Positions 38,801 through 48,638 of a stretch of 64,000 bases of DNA are shown in pieces. This DNA is from Stercorarius parasiticus (Eukaryota; Chordata; Aves; Charadriiformes; Stercorariidae), in the NCBI GenBank assembly GCA_013396915.1, contig VWZL01000272.1:216750-280749 (forward strand), read 5' to 3'. The position numbers and the translations under genes are program-made. The number at the start of each line of letters is the position of its first letter. Position 1 is the stretch's first letter. The notes beneath the pieces are model-generated. The model was not told the origin of the DNA and made no database searches. It saw only the letters and a list, made by a program, of their open reading frames with translations.

Positions 38801-39468
38801 GAATGCTCTCTATTTACATAATTTATATCCCCTAATTCCTAGCTGTGATCTTTTTGACATCTTCTGGCTCATTGATTGTGGAATTGCCATTTTTTTCCTG
38901 TCTTCATTACCATTTTCTTCATCTCACACAGTTCATCTCTGTAACACTAATACTTACTCACTTAAAATAACTACAATATCACTTTTCTTAACAGTCACAT
39001 TATTTTTCTGGGGACTTAAACCTGCATAAAATCTTGGTCAGAGGAAACATCTGGTATCAAATCAAAGCATTCCTATTGTTTTTGGAGGAATTATGCTGAA
39101 TTTATATATCGAATTATCACCTTGTCTCCTCCATAATGTAGCTACTACTTGTTTGTATCTTGGAAGAACTTATGTAGCATACATGCTTGTGCATATAGCA
39201 GCCTCCTAATTTTGTGGATGAAATTTTCAACCACTGACCCTACACTAAAACCAAGAGAATTTTAATATTATTTTTTGACACAAGTAAGTTTTGTTCCACA
39301 ATCTTGCAAAGGATTTTCTCTCTCCTGTGAAGTGTTACAGGTGATTGCGGTTTGAAAGACAAGACAGAGGATATGACTGATTTGAGCAGAGTAGAGGACT
39401 GATTTTTTTTAATTTCTATGAGTACCAATTTTTACTTTCCTTCACAGGAATAAATAACTATATAATAT
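35801..39468. other. Unique AT-rich DNA, no supported gene
   Basis: No gene is called, and open frames are all below 80 codons. A perfect short hairpin sits at 36917-36937, and T runs at 36953-36965 and about 37951-37964. I recognise no transposon, although worn fragments of the neighbouring LINE could extend into the first few hundred bases. Confidence 0.55.
36917..36937. repeat. Perfect 9-bp stem, 3-base loop hairpin
   Basis: aagcctaat at 36917-36925 and attaggctt at 36929-36937 are exact reverse complements around the loop gaa. No run of T follows within 15 bases, and nothing transcribed is known nearby, so no terminator or RNA role is claimed. Confidence 0.75.
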
Positions 39469-39470
39469 TG

Positions 39471-39522
39471 TTTGGATGGAAATGGTAGCTATTTGAATGG
39501 ATTGTATTTGGATGGAAATGGC
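39471..39522. repeat. 15-bp direct repeat at LTR edge
   Basis: tttggatggaaatgg occurs at 39471-39485 and again at 39508-39522, identical, with a 37-bp offset. It marks a small local duplication at the presumed outer edge of the minus-strand LTR, and makes that boundary hard to place. Confidence 0.75.
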
Positions 39523-39846
39523 TCCTCTCCACATGCCACAGTTCCTGCCAGAAGCCTGCTCCTGTGTGGGCTCTCCATGGGCTACAACTTACTTCAGGGC
39601 ACATCGACCTGCTCTGGTGTGGGGTCCTCCACAGGCTGTAGTGTGGATATCTGCTTCAGCATGGAGTTCTATGGGCTGTGGGAGGACAATCAGTGTCACC
39701 ATGCTATTCACCATGGGCTGCAGGGGAATCTTTGCTTCAGTGCCTGGACATCTCCTCCCCATCCTTCTCCATTGACTTGCAGGGCTGTTTCTCCCACATT
39801 TTCTCACTCCTCTCTCCCAGTTGCTGTTGTGCAGCATTTTTTACCC

Positions 39847-39858
39847 TTTTTATATATG
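39847..39858 (-). promoter_or_regulatory. TATA-like box of the antisense LTR
   Basis: The minus strand reads catatataaaaa here. The position inside the LTR suits a U3 promoter driving minus-strand transcription. It is expected from the LTR family. Present activity is unknown. Confidence 0.4.
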
Positions 39859-40053
39859 TTACCACAGAGGTACTATCAGCCTTACTGTTTGGCTCAAGTT
39901 TGGCCAGCGGCGGGTCCATCTTGGAGCTGGCTGGAACTAGCTCTGTATGACATGGAGGCAGCTCCTGGTGTTTTCTCCCAGAAGCCATCCCTGCAACACA
40001 CCCTGCCCTGTCCCGCTACCAATATCTTGCCATGTAAGCCCAATACTGCAACC

Positions 40054-42390
40054 ATTGAAAGAAAGCATTCTTTGGTTGACTTTCTTCAGGATGGTGCATA
40101 GCAGAGATCTAATATATTACTATATCGGTTGTGTATAATTTGTGATCTAGCTTCTATTATTTCAATTGTTCTCATATGAGTGAGAATTAGGTTTGACACT
40201 CTGTCCATCAAAAATGCAACCTTTATGTAATTTCTAATTTCTAACATCAATTTCCACTTTTTAATAAATTTTACAATGTCTCCCAGTCATCCTAGGGATG
40301 GATCCAGGGATCCAGTAAAGCTGAAGTGCAAAGCCTTCAGCTGTGAAGACTACTGTGAAAAAGGTTTCCCAGTGTTCTTTGCCTTTTAGTGTGCACTAAA
40401 TGACTCACAAATTCTGTGGCTGCAAGGTCCTGTGGGTGGCAAAAATATACGTGCAGAAAAGTTACAAAATAATAATTGTTAGGGCTATAGTTTTCATTAC
40501 ATAGAAAATAAAAGGTACCACAAACCAAAATTTCTATTGTGAACAATGAAGGTCACAGAAGTGGTTTTTTTTAGAACACAGCTGGACTGATATATAGAAG
40601 GCTGCCTTAATTATAAAGAAGCAGACTCTTCACATTAAATGGTGTATGACCAAACAAGCTGCGTTCATTTGACTTCCCAGACAGCTGGAGTTGAATTCAG
40701 AGGCAGCTAATTGCCTCGGGGACCTTTCTCTGGCAAGTAGCCCATTGGTACTCATGAGGGGTGGAGACGCTTCACACAGAAAGCTTAAAAGCATCTGGGC
40801 TGCTGTTGTGCAGAATGCTACTGCTGACAGATTTACCATCTGTCTTTGAGAAAGACAACAGTTTTGGGAGCCCAGATACCACCATTCTTCAGTCGAAAGC
40901 CCTTTGTCAATCAAAACCTCCTCATTAGAGTAGAGAGCAGAACTTGAATTATAGCTAAGTGCACTAAGTAAAAAAGAAATATCAGGACATTAGTTTACTT
41001 TCATTTGTGTATGGCTAGACGAAAAATCTTGTAACATTAGGAAACAGCAAACTGTAAACACATTTGTATTATCCATCAGCTAAGCTTTCTCTGTGCAAAT
41101 AGTTTTACAGATGTACCAACAGTAACCATATCCATAACCCCACAAGAAAGAGTTGTGTTGTAATAGCACAGAATAATGAATTCCTAATATAAACTATGCT
41201 ATGTTCGATAATACAGATATGTATTTTTGTAAATTGCCTTTGACTTTAAAATGTAATTGTTTTCATTCTTATGTTTGTAGCCAATAGAATGGATTGTATC
41301 TATCTTACAAGGGAACTTCAAAGCTCTAAACATAGGAAAAAGAAAAGGATGTGCAGTCATCCGTGTACATGTTCATGTGGACTTGCCTATACATAAAATT
41401 ATGACTACGTCTTTTGCCTAGTGCAATTTTAAAGAATCAATCAAAGTTAGGAACAAAATATGGATTTTTTTTCTAAAAAGCTGCAGTACATAAATATTTT
41501 CAGCACACAAATGCACTTGTATAAACGTATGTAAATTCAGATCTAATTTACTACCTACAGGTCCGAATGACATGCGTTCATCTCAACAGTTCATAAAACC
41601 TTTAGGAATTATGAAGAATGGAATTACGTATTCTATAAATAGTACTCTTTCTTAAGCCTGCAAGTGAGTCTGTAAGTTTCCGTAAGACTTTAGTGTCTTC
41701 CTGAAAGATGTAAAAAAAGAGTCTTGCCCAAGTTGGTCTCACTGTATTGCTGTGGTTGGTCAGTAAGTGTGGTCAATAAGGGAGTAAATATAAACTTTGT
41801 GGCCCATGTTCTTGAAGCCAATTTTCGGTTTAATGTCAACACAAAAGAATGTGAAATGCAGTTATCATACACATGTATTTAAAAACACATTTTTTTTTAA
41901 TATGTATACATGTGTATATATGTGTATGTATATTGTTTATCGCAAATATAGGAAGCTAGATACAGGTAGCTGTTGCAAAACATTATTTTTCTTTTTTTTG
42001 GTGAGAATTCTTCATGTTTTCTTACCCCAAGTACTTTACCACAAATCTAGAGGGAGAGATGAGAAATACATGCCAGGATTTTTCTTCAAACTCTTGTGGC
42101 TGCAAAACACTAAAAACAAGCTTCTCCCTCTATGTACATGCAGTATAGAAAGAACACATTGCCAGATGTAGGAAAGGATGCAGTTTAGTAATGAGGCCTC
42201 AAAACTCTATCCAGCATGTTGACATGGTGCTACTAAGAAGCAGAAATTACAGATACGTGAGGAGCTAAGGAGAGAGAGAATATTACACTCTAGTGATTGC
42301 TGCTCTCCCATGAAAATAGGAGTCCTGCTTTCCAGTTGCTGTTTTCAAGGCTTGTTTCTATATTTTAATGCAGAACACTTACCCTCTAAG
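40054..42390. other. Unique AT-rich DNA, no supported gene
   Basis: No gene or named transposon is seen. A 94-codon antisense frame at 40630-40914 and a 124-codon frame at 41797-42171 show no family features. A purine-pyrimidine alternating run lies at 41900-41933. Confidence 0.55.
41900..41933. repeat. 34-nt alternating purine-pyrimidine run
   Basis: Every base from 41900 to 41933 alternates purine and pyrimidine, mixing TA and TG steps (for example tgtgtatatatgtgtatgta). Such tracts can adopt unusual helical forms, though TA-rich ones do so less readily than CG or pure CA tracts. It is an imperfect (TR)n microsatellite. Confidence 0.8.
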
Positions 42391-42392
42391 CT

Positions 42393-42490
42393 TATGGTTA
42401 GGGCATACATCTAGGAGACAGAAAAAATCAGATTGAATGTTCCAATGCCAAGGAAGGCCCTGAGTTTAAACCCTCTAATGAAATGCAGCT
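42393..42490 (+). repeat. tRNA-like ancient repeat fragment, copy A
   Basis: The segment starts 'tatggttagggcatacatct' and continues 'aggagacag..tcagattgaa'. This fits a sauropsid repeat I recall, in which 'tggttagggcactcacctgg' leads to a 'ggttcaaatcc' box, laid out like a tRNA gene's A and B boxes. The stretch to 42490 may be its worn partner arm. Diverged and unlikely to be functional. Family name unknown to me. Confidence 0.35.
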
Positions 42491-45195
42491 TTACCACTGG
42501 CTGAAAAGAAAAGGGAAATTGGCTTCTCTTCTCCCAGGGAAGCAGCTTAGCCTTTTACTTCAAGGGCAAGGTTCAGGACTTCAAATTCTGGCCTAAAATA
42601 TACACCCTAACGTAAAGTTTAGAAAGACCTAAATTATTCAGATTAAGCACTGTATTGCCATTAAAGCAGGCTAAGCGTTGTCTTATTTTTCGTGCTGAGA
42701 TACTTTCAGTACAGAGCTAGATCATGTACTTCCATAGTCTATTGCAGTCTACATCAATGTCAAAAAGAGGTGTAAGAGTCAAATGATGTGCTCCCTCCAT
42801 CGTTTCCTGTTCTCCCATTTAAGCATATCCCTGGTTCAGCGTGCTTACTGCCTTGAATCCTTTTCTTGAATGGATAATTTCCTCCAGGCACGGCATAGGA
42901 AGTTTAGTCTGAGCTTTGAGTTCCACTGTGGTGGCCACATGCCAAAATTCCTTTATGGGGCTAGCTCTTAATCTGTCTCTCTCTTAGCTTTCCATTACTG
43001 AAATGGCAATCACTGTATTTCCCCACTTCAGAGAGGGTAAATGTGTTATTGGTAATCTCCTAGTTTCTACAGTTATGGAGATCAAATAAGTAGATATATA
43101 AAATTTCTATTGCATAACAAATTAAAACAGGAATATATTTCTACTTTGGAAGGGATGTTAGTCACAATATTTTAGTCATGTAGAGGCTAGATGTTCTTAA
43201 ATCTCTGTGAACATACGGAAATTAGTTGCCTACTAACTTATGACAAGTGTGTTCATGAAAATGCTTTCTTTAGTTTTCTTTATTCAGTTAAATAACAAAG
43301 TAAAAAGCAATTAAATGAATGCCATATTTGTGTATAGCTGAGGTATAATTTGGGAGTATGTAGACAGGGCTTATTGTAAAATGGAAATGCTGATATTTAT
43401 ACCGGGGGCATGGGAGTCCACCTCTGATCATTTACAGAAGATTTGCCTATGTATAATTGAGGCCATAAAGTGAAGAAAATGAGACTAAACAGGTAAAACT
43501 GAAAGCATAATTTTGCTTCCAGATGGTAATAAAGATATTTTCAGGTATCTGCAGGCTAATGAGTAGGACTGGCAATTAGAAAAAATATCTCTTGTAAACC
43601 AAACTTACTAAAACACTCAGCCCGTGTAGATTAGAAGCCCTCAGTGCCATTTTGGGCTGTAAAGTAGAATCCTATTTAAAGTATTCTAGCAACTCATTGT
43701 GATATGAGCTTTGGCTATACCACGTCTGTTAAATATTTCTGCTGAGAACATCTTCCAGTTCTCAAATACATCTCACAGAAAACCATGGGAATCATAGCAA
43801 CATCACGTTTTCTGCATATTTTACAGGCTGTAAGACTTTTATGCAGATTTTGTAGAAAGGTTGTCAATATATTAGTTGAAAAGTGTATTTCCAAAGATCA
43901 CTAAGATACTAAATGGAGACCTGTGATTCAGTGCACATCTGGTGTTCCTTCTGGAAACCTTAAGAAGTATATTAAATTTTTTCTTATTATGTTTTTCTAT
44001 AATACAGTTTTTTTTTTTTCCTCTGAAGACAATAGCCCAGATCCCGAAGATGCATGAAGATAAAATGTATTTCAGGGGATGGGAGAGACATGAGGATTTG
44101 TAAAGAACCATTTATAGCCTTTGATGTGTTGTTAATGCAGGCTGCCAATAACACAGAGGTATGATTCCAGAATTCAAAAATCACAGAACATAACCAGGTT
44201 ATAAATCTGTTTGTCTAGGTCCAGCTCTAACGTTGGATACAAGAAGAGAGGGTAAAACAGTTATTAAATCAGCTATCATCTGAAGTTTCCTCAAGGTAGG
44301 CAAAATAATCTCAGTTGCTTCTTCATGATTCTGTCAGTTTGTCTATGGCAATCATGGGCTAACCATGATTTTTTTTGTTTCTTCCTACTACCAAGACAGT
44401 GTCTCCTTCACAGTTCTTTTGTATACAAGAGAGTGACAAGGCCGGAACTGCTTGTCTCTGTGTTTTTTCTTCTAGCAAGTTCTCTTCCATCAGGGGAATT
44501 TTTTCATATCCAAGTAGCGAAGGAATTGTCACAATACTTAAGTTGCCCCCACCTATCTTAACTATCTGTATGACATTGTCTACTCCCCCACTGACACACT
44601 GCTGTATTGTCTTGACATTATTTAATTTATTCTGCATTAAGTGCAGCTGAAGCAAACACAAGAACAATGGCTACACTATGATGTTACCTTAGAGCTCCAG
44701 CTCCTACTCAACTAAAAATTTCCTGATTGTCACATTGCTTCACGGTGTCTTGCATTATGGTCAAAGTTCAGATTCAGTCAAAAAGGAAGGAAACTTCTTG
44801 AGAGACTGAGTACTGAATCAGCTTCAGAACCCTCCTACACTCAGTATGGATACTACTGACTGGACCCCCATTATGTGATACGTAAATACTAGTCCACATT
44901 TGGCCACAACCAATAGAAGTTGTGCAGATGTGGGCAGATACGTGATTGTTGCAGTCCATCACCCACAATGAGACATATGTAGGAATTTGAAGGCAATTTA
45001 GTCTCCAATGTACCTATTAGCTGCTCTTTAACCTCAAAGGGAATCTAAGGTGAGTAGACATACAGCCTTCTTGTTTGGGGCATGCTCAGTAGAGTTTCAG
45101 CCTCAACAGTTGAACTCACAGACTAAACATTACGCTTTGACAATTGCATACCCAATGAATCATGCTTGTTACAAAGCACCAACATGCTTTACTAG
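42491..45195. other. Unique AT-rich DNA, no supported gene
   Basis: No gene is called. Open frames up to 102 codons, near 44359-44667, overlap on both strands without family features. I recognise no transposon body. Confidence 0.5.
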
Positions 45196-45253
45196 GAATG
45201 GTTCAGTGGTTAGACCACAGACATAATGATATGATGATTTGCATTTCATGTTC
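45196..45253 (+). repeat. tRNA-like ancient repeat fragment, copy B
   Basis: The segment 'gttcagtggttagaccacag' is followed about 25 bases later by 'gcatttcatgttc'. Its order and spacing match copy A. Diverged, and no intact A or B box is claimed. Confidence 0.3.
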
Positions 45254-45623
45254 TTCCTTGACTAACAGTACAGTGGAGAAATATGCCTCAAATTGTCTTT
45301 TATATAATACTCAGGATATGAGTAGAGAAAATGTCTGTACTTGAATATCTTCTCCAAGGACAGGAAATGTTAAAATGATTCTAAGCGTTTGGATATAGGA
45401 CTTTCTTCCAAGAGATGAACTTTCTATCTTCAGGCCACCCCTGCAGTAATATCTACTGCATCATACCATGGGGAAGAGAATGAAACTTGAGGTTGTATTA
45501 CTTCAGGCAAAAAGCCTAAAGTTTTCACTACAAGCTTATGGAAAGGCCAACAGACTAATTAGTTAGCCTAGTTAAAAATTAATAGTTGTTAGGAATGATG
45601 GAATCCTCTCACAAGACCATCTA

Positions 45624-45664
45624 TTTGTAGAGCACTCTCCTGGAAAGGTGGGTTTGGATTCCAT
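45624..45664 (+). repeat. tRNA-like ancient repeat fragment, copy C
   Basis: 'tagagcactctcctggaaag' is followed by 'gtgggtttggattcc', a layout like copies A and B with a shorter middle. 'ggtttggattcc' is close to a tRNA B box. An 87-codon open frame runs on downstream (45648-45911) but has no family features. Confidence 0.35.
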
Positions 45665-47204
45665 CAAATTTGAAACTAACAGTCCTGGGTGCTCTCATTA
45701 TCCCGTTTGGTACTATTGCATCTTTCCATGTTTTGAAAACAGAAAGCTCTTGGGCTCCAAAATTCATGAGAAGGTTCAGGATTATGAATCTTTAATGGAG
45801 TCCCTTTCTCAAAGTGGGTTCTGCAAAGGAGCCAGCTGCATGAACACTGGCGGCTCAAGCATAGATCTATCCTTAAGTGACTCATTCAAAATCATATGGG
45901 AAATCAGGTGAAACAGGCAACAGTGCTCCTCAGCCCACTTGAAAATTTTTTGGACTGCACATATGGAAGTAATTAATTTTTATCAACGTTGGCAAAAATT
46001 TTTATCACTGAGGCAATGTAGTGTCTATTTGCATTCTGTTATAATTATTAGATCAAAGCGCATCTTTAAAGTATTCATACATAACCTGTGCTCTCTCACT
46101 TAAACTGGGGAATAATTCCTATGGATAGTGAAGATAGGAGAGAAGTAAATACAGAAGTGATTATATTTCTCCCTTCATTAAGTTTTCTGGTTTATTTTTC
46201 AGATGACAACTATGATATCGACAGTGAAACCTGTTCTACCCAGCCATTTCGTTCTCTCTTCAGGGACTGCTGAGTGATGTGCATGCATTTAACTTCCATT
46301 AGTACTAATATGAAATCAGTGAGCACACCAAGAAGGGAGTACATGTCTTTGCAATACATAATGCACCCTTCAATAGTTACTTAGTCCAAAATGTATTTGA
46401 AAATAATGTGAGAGACAAACATGTGGAATAAAGTGGAAAAACTGGAGGTAAAGTGCTAATTCTTGCATGACAGCAACTCAGCTGGGGTCATGAAAGAACA
46501 CTGGACGTGATTATGACATGTTAAATTTGGATAACATACAAATATTAAACATTCTCAGCTACGTATTGTAGGATGTTAACAAAGCATGTATTTCAAATTA
46601 AATGTCTGATTTTATCTGCAACTAGCCAGTATTCAATCTAAATTTACTGGAAAGATGAAAAAAAAAAAAAAGAACAACTCTTTTTAATATTTAATCCTAT
46701 TAACAATTAGCATTTAAAAGAGCATTGTGAACACTATCCTCAAAAATTGTGAAGCGTATGGATATAATTCACGGAAGGCACGAAGTCCAGAAGCTGAGGC
46801 ATTATAAGTCTATTATACCCATTTAAAGAAGTAATAACAAATGTCCATATTCTTACTGTTTTTAAACAGCACTTTAACATCATTTTTCTAATCATCTGAA
46901 GTCTTTATGTGACTGTTTAGGGATCAGAACCCTGTTCTTTGAATATTTTGTGAACATTTTAGTGTATCTACTTCTACAGCCTGCAATTTAATTGGAAGTA
47001 ACTCATTTTTTCTCTCTTGACTAAGACTGTAAAGTTGTAAGTTCTTCTGCAACCTTTCCAAACAGTAACTGAACTTCATGTTGCATGAAACATAAACTCT
47101 TACTCTGAGTATAAGGTTGTTTGGGACATGGTCATTGTTCATCCACAGTGAGATTTCTACTGAAAGTCCTCATCTGCAGTCATATACTCATGAAGTGAAT
47201 GCTT
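45665..47204. other. Unique AT-rich DNA, no supported gene
   Basis: No gene is called. A good pyrimidine tract and AG at 46184-46202 precede a short open frame ending at a TGA at 46271-46273, with an AATAAA at about 46428. This is too little to call a terminal exon. A poly(A) run lies near 46658-46671. Confidence 0.5.
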
Positions 47205-48380
47205 GCAGCATGGATGTTGCACCCATCTTCAGGAAGGGTGAAAAAGAGAAACCAGGGAACTACAGGTAGGTCAGTCTCACCCTAGTCACCGAGAACTCCT
47301 CAAAATCTTTTCCAGCCACATGAAGTACGAGAAGTTGATTTGGAATGGCCACTATCATTTGGAATGCCTCGCTAACCTGATTGACTTCCCTAATGAGATG
47401 ACTAGCTGCAAGGCTAAAGAAAGAGCAGTGACTGTTGTGTACTTTGACTTTAGCAAGGACTTTGACACTTCTTGACATAATACTGTAACAGGCAATTTAA
47501 TGAGATATGAACTGAGAAGTGGACAATAAGTTGGTTGGTAAATTGCCTGGAGCACCGGGCTCAGAGCATTGTGATCTGCAATATGAAGTCCAACTAGTGG
47601 CTGGTTACAGGTGCTGTCCTTCAGCGAAGGCTGCTTGGGCAGTAATGTTTAACGCTTTTATTAATGACCTGGATGGTGGGAGAGAGTGGGACCAGCAAAC
47701 TCATTGTCTCTGACAAACTGCGAGGAGAGATCAGTGCTGTGGAGGATAGGGATGTTATTCAGATAAACCTTGACAGACTGGAGAATTATCTAGCAGAGAC
47801 ATCATAAAAATTAACAAAGACAAATGCAAAGTCTGCATCTGGTAAGCAATAATGCCATGCAACCATACCAATTGGGAGCCAACTGGTTGGAAAGCAGTTT
47901 TACAGAAAAGGATCTGAGGGTCCGGCTACACAAGAATTTGAACATGATTTAGCAGTCTGCCCTCACTGCAAAAAAGACCAACTTCCTCCTGGGCTGTGCT
48001 AGCAGCAGTGCTGCCAGGAGTTTTGGGAAAAAGATCCTTCCCTTCTACTTGACATCTACTGTGAGATCAGATCTGGAGTAGTCTCCTGTTCTGGGCTCCC
48101 TGTGCAAGAAAAACACGGGAATACCAGAGCAAGCTCTTTGAAGAGCCACAAAAAATGGTCAGGAGATGCAGCTTATTGCATGCGCAGGAAGACAAAGGAG
48201 AAAAGTCTTTCTCCATGAGGACAGTAAAACACAGGAACAGGTCACCAGAGAGGTCGTGGAGCCATTCAAAAGTTGCCTGGACATGGCCCTGTGCAACTTG
48301 CTTTTATTGGACCTTTTTCAAGCATGTGGTTGCACTAGCTGTCCATGGAGGTCTGTTCCACCCAGTATGATTCTATGATC
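47205..48380 (+). mobile_element. Diverged CR1 LINE copy with 3' terminus
   Basis: The copy enters within the reverse-transcriptase fingers: 'accagggaactacagg' at about 47252 and 'gtcagtctcacc' at about 47270 match CR1. The palm is seen as 'tactttgactttagcaagga' at about 47441, which reads as the motif A block, and as a frame with FINDLDGG at about 47647-47676. 'cctgtgcaacttgc' at about 48289 and the terminal 'atgattctatgatc' at 48367-48380 show that the normal CR1 3' end is present. Stops and frameshifts interrupt the reading throughout, and motif C is not intact. The copy is 5'-truncated, as nearly all CR1 insertions are. It is more diverged than the 33.9-kb copy, and hence probably older. 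Confidence 0.88.
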
Positions 48381-48581
48381 CAAAGGATAGCTCAGTGGAC
48401 ATGACCAATGGAGAAAAACGATGAAATTTCTGAACCCAGTAACCGGAATACGAAATGTGAGAGTCTTCAATTGGACACTTACTCCTCATATACTCTTCGA
48501 CCTTCTTATTAGGGTTTGCAAACAGCCAGAACTTATTCCTGAAAGCTGTAATATTGCACTGATTGAAATAGGCCAGCTCAA
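48381..48581. other. Unique flank 3' of the CR1 copy
   Basis: Two hundred bases between the CR1 terminus and a small tandem duplication. No repeat or gene is recognised. Confidence 0.5.
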
Positions 48582-48638
48582 TTTCATATGCAGACCATAA
48601 ATAGAACAAGTTTCATATGTAGACCGTAAATAAAACAA
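48582..48638. repeat. Two-copy 29-bp tandem duplication
   Basis: The unit 'tttcatatgcagaccataaa' plus 'tagaacaa' at 48582-48609 recurs at 48611-48638 with three substitutions and one spacer base. It is a simple local duplication about 200 bases past the CR1 end. Confidence 0.8.

Larger units (their letters stand above)
39469..40053 (-). mobile_element. Solo-LTR-like avian endogenous retrovirus element
   Basis: From about 39530 to 40050 the plus strand reads like the antisense of a common avian endogenous retrovirus LTR. Remembered blocks include 'ggctgcaggggaatctttgc' at about 39717, 'cacattttctcactcctct' at about 39796, 'ttggccagcggcgggtccat' at about 39900 and a 'cccaatac' terminus near 40041. 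In minus orientation the element would begin 'tgcagtattgggc', and a TATA-like sequence lies about 190 bases in. No retroviral gag, pol or env reading is seen on either side, so this is a solo LTR or an LTR fragment. The outer edge near 39469 is uncertain, and no target-site duplication could be matched. The family name is not assigned. The 209-codon plus-strand frame across it (39472-40101) is a passenger reading of the LTR, not a host gene. Confidence 0.7.

Noticed and set aside
39472..40101. 209-codon plus-strand open frame, longest in the window
   Set aside because: It is the antisense reading of an avian LTR-like element. Its composition is biased to C, S, P, L and H, and similar spurious predictions are common in birds.
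41797..42171. 124-codon plus-strand open frame
   Set aside because: It crosses a poly(T) run and the alternating purine-pyrimidine tract. The F- and Y-rich, C/Y/M-repeat reading reflects low complexity.
45196..45253. Considered as a functional tRNA gene
   Set aside because: No cloverleaf can be folded, and the A and B box matches are partial. Better explained as a worn repeat.
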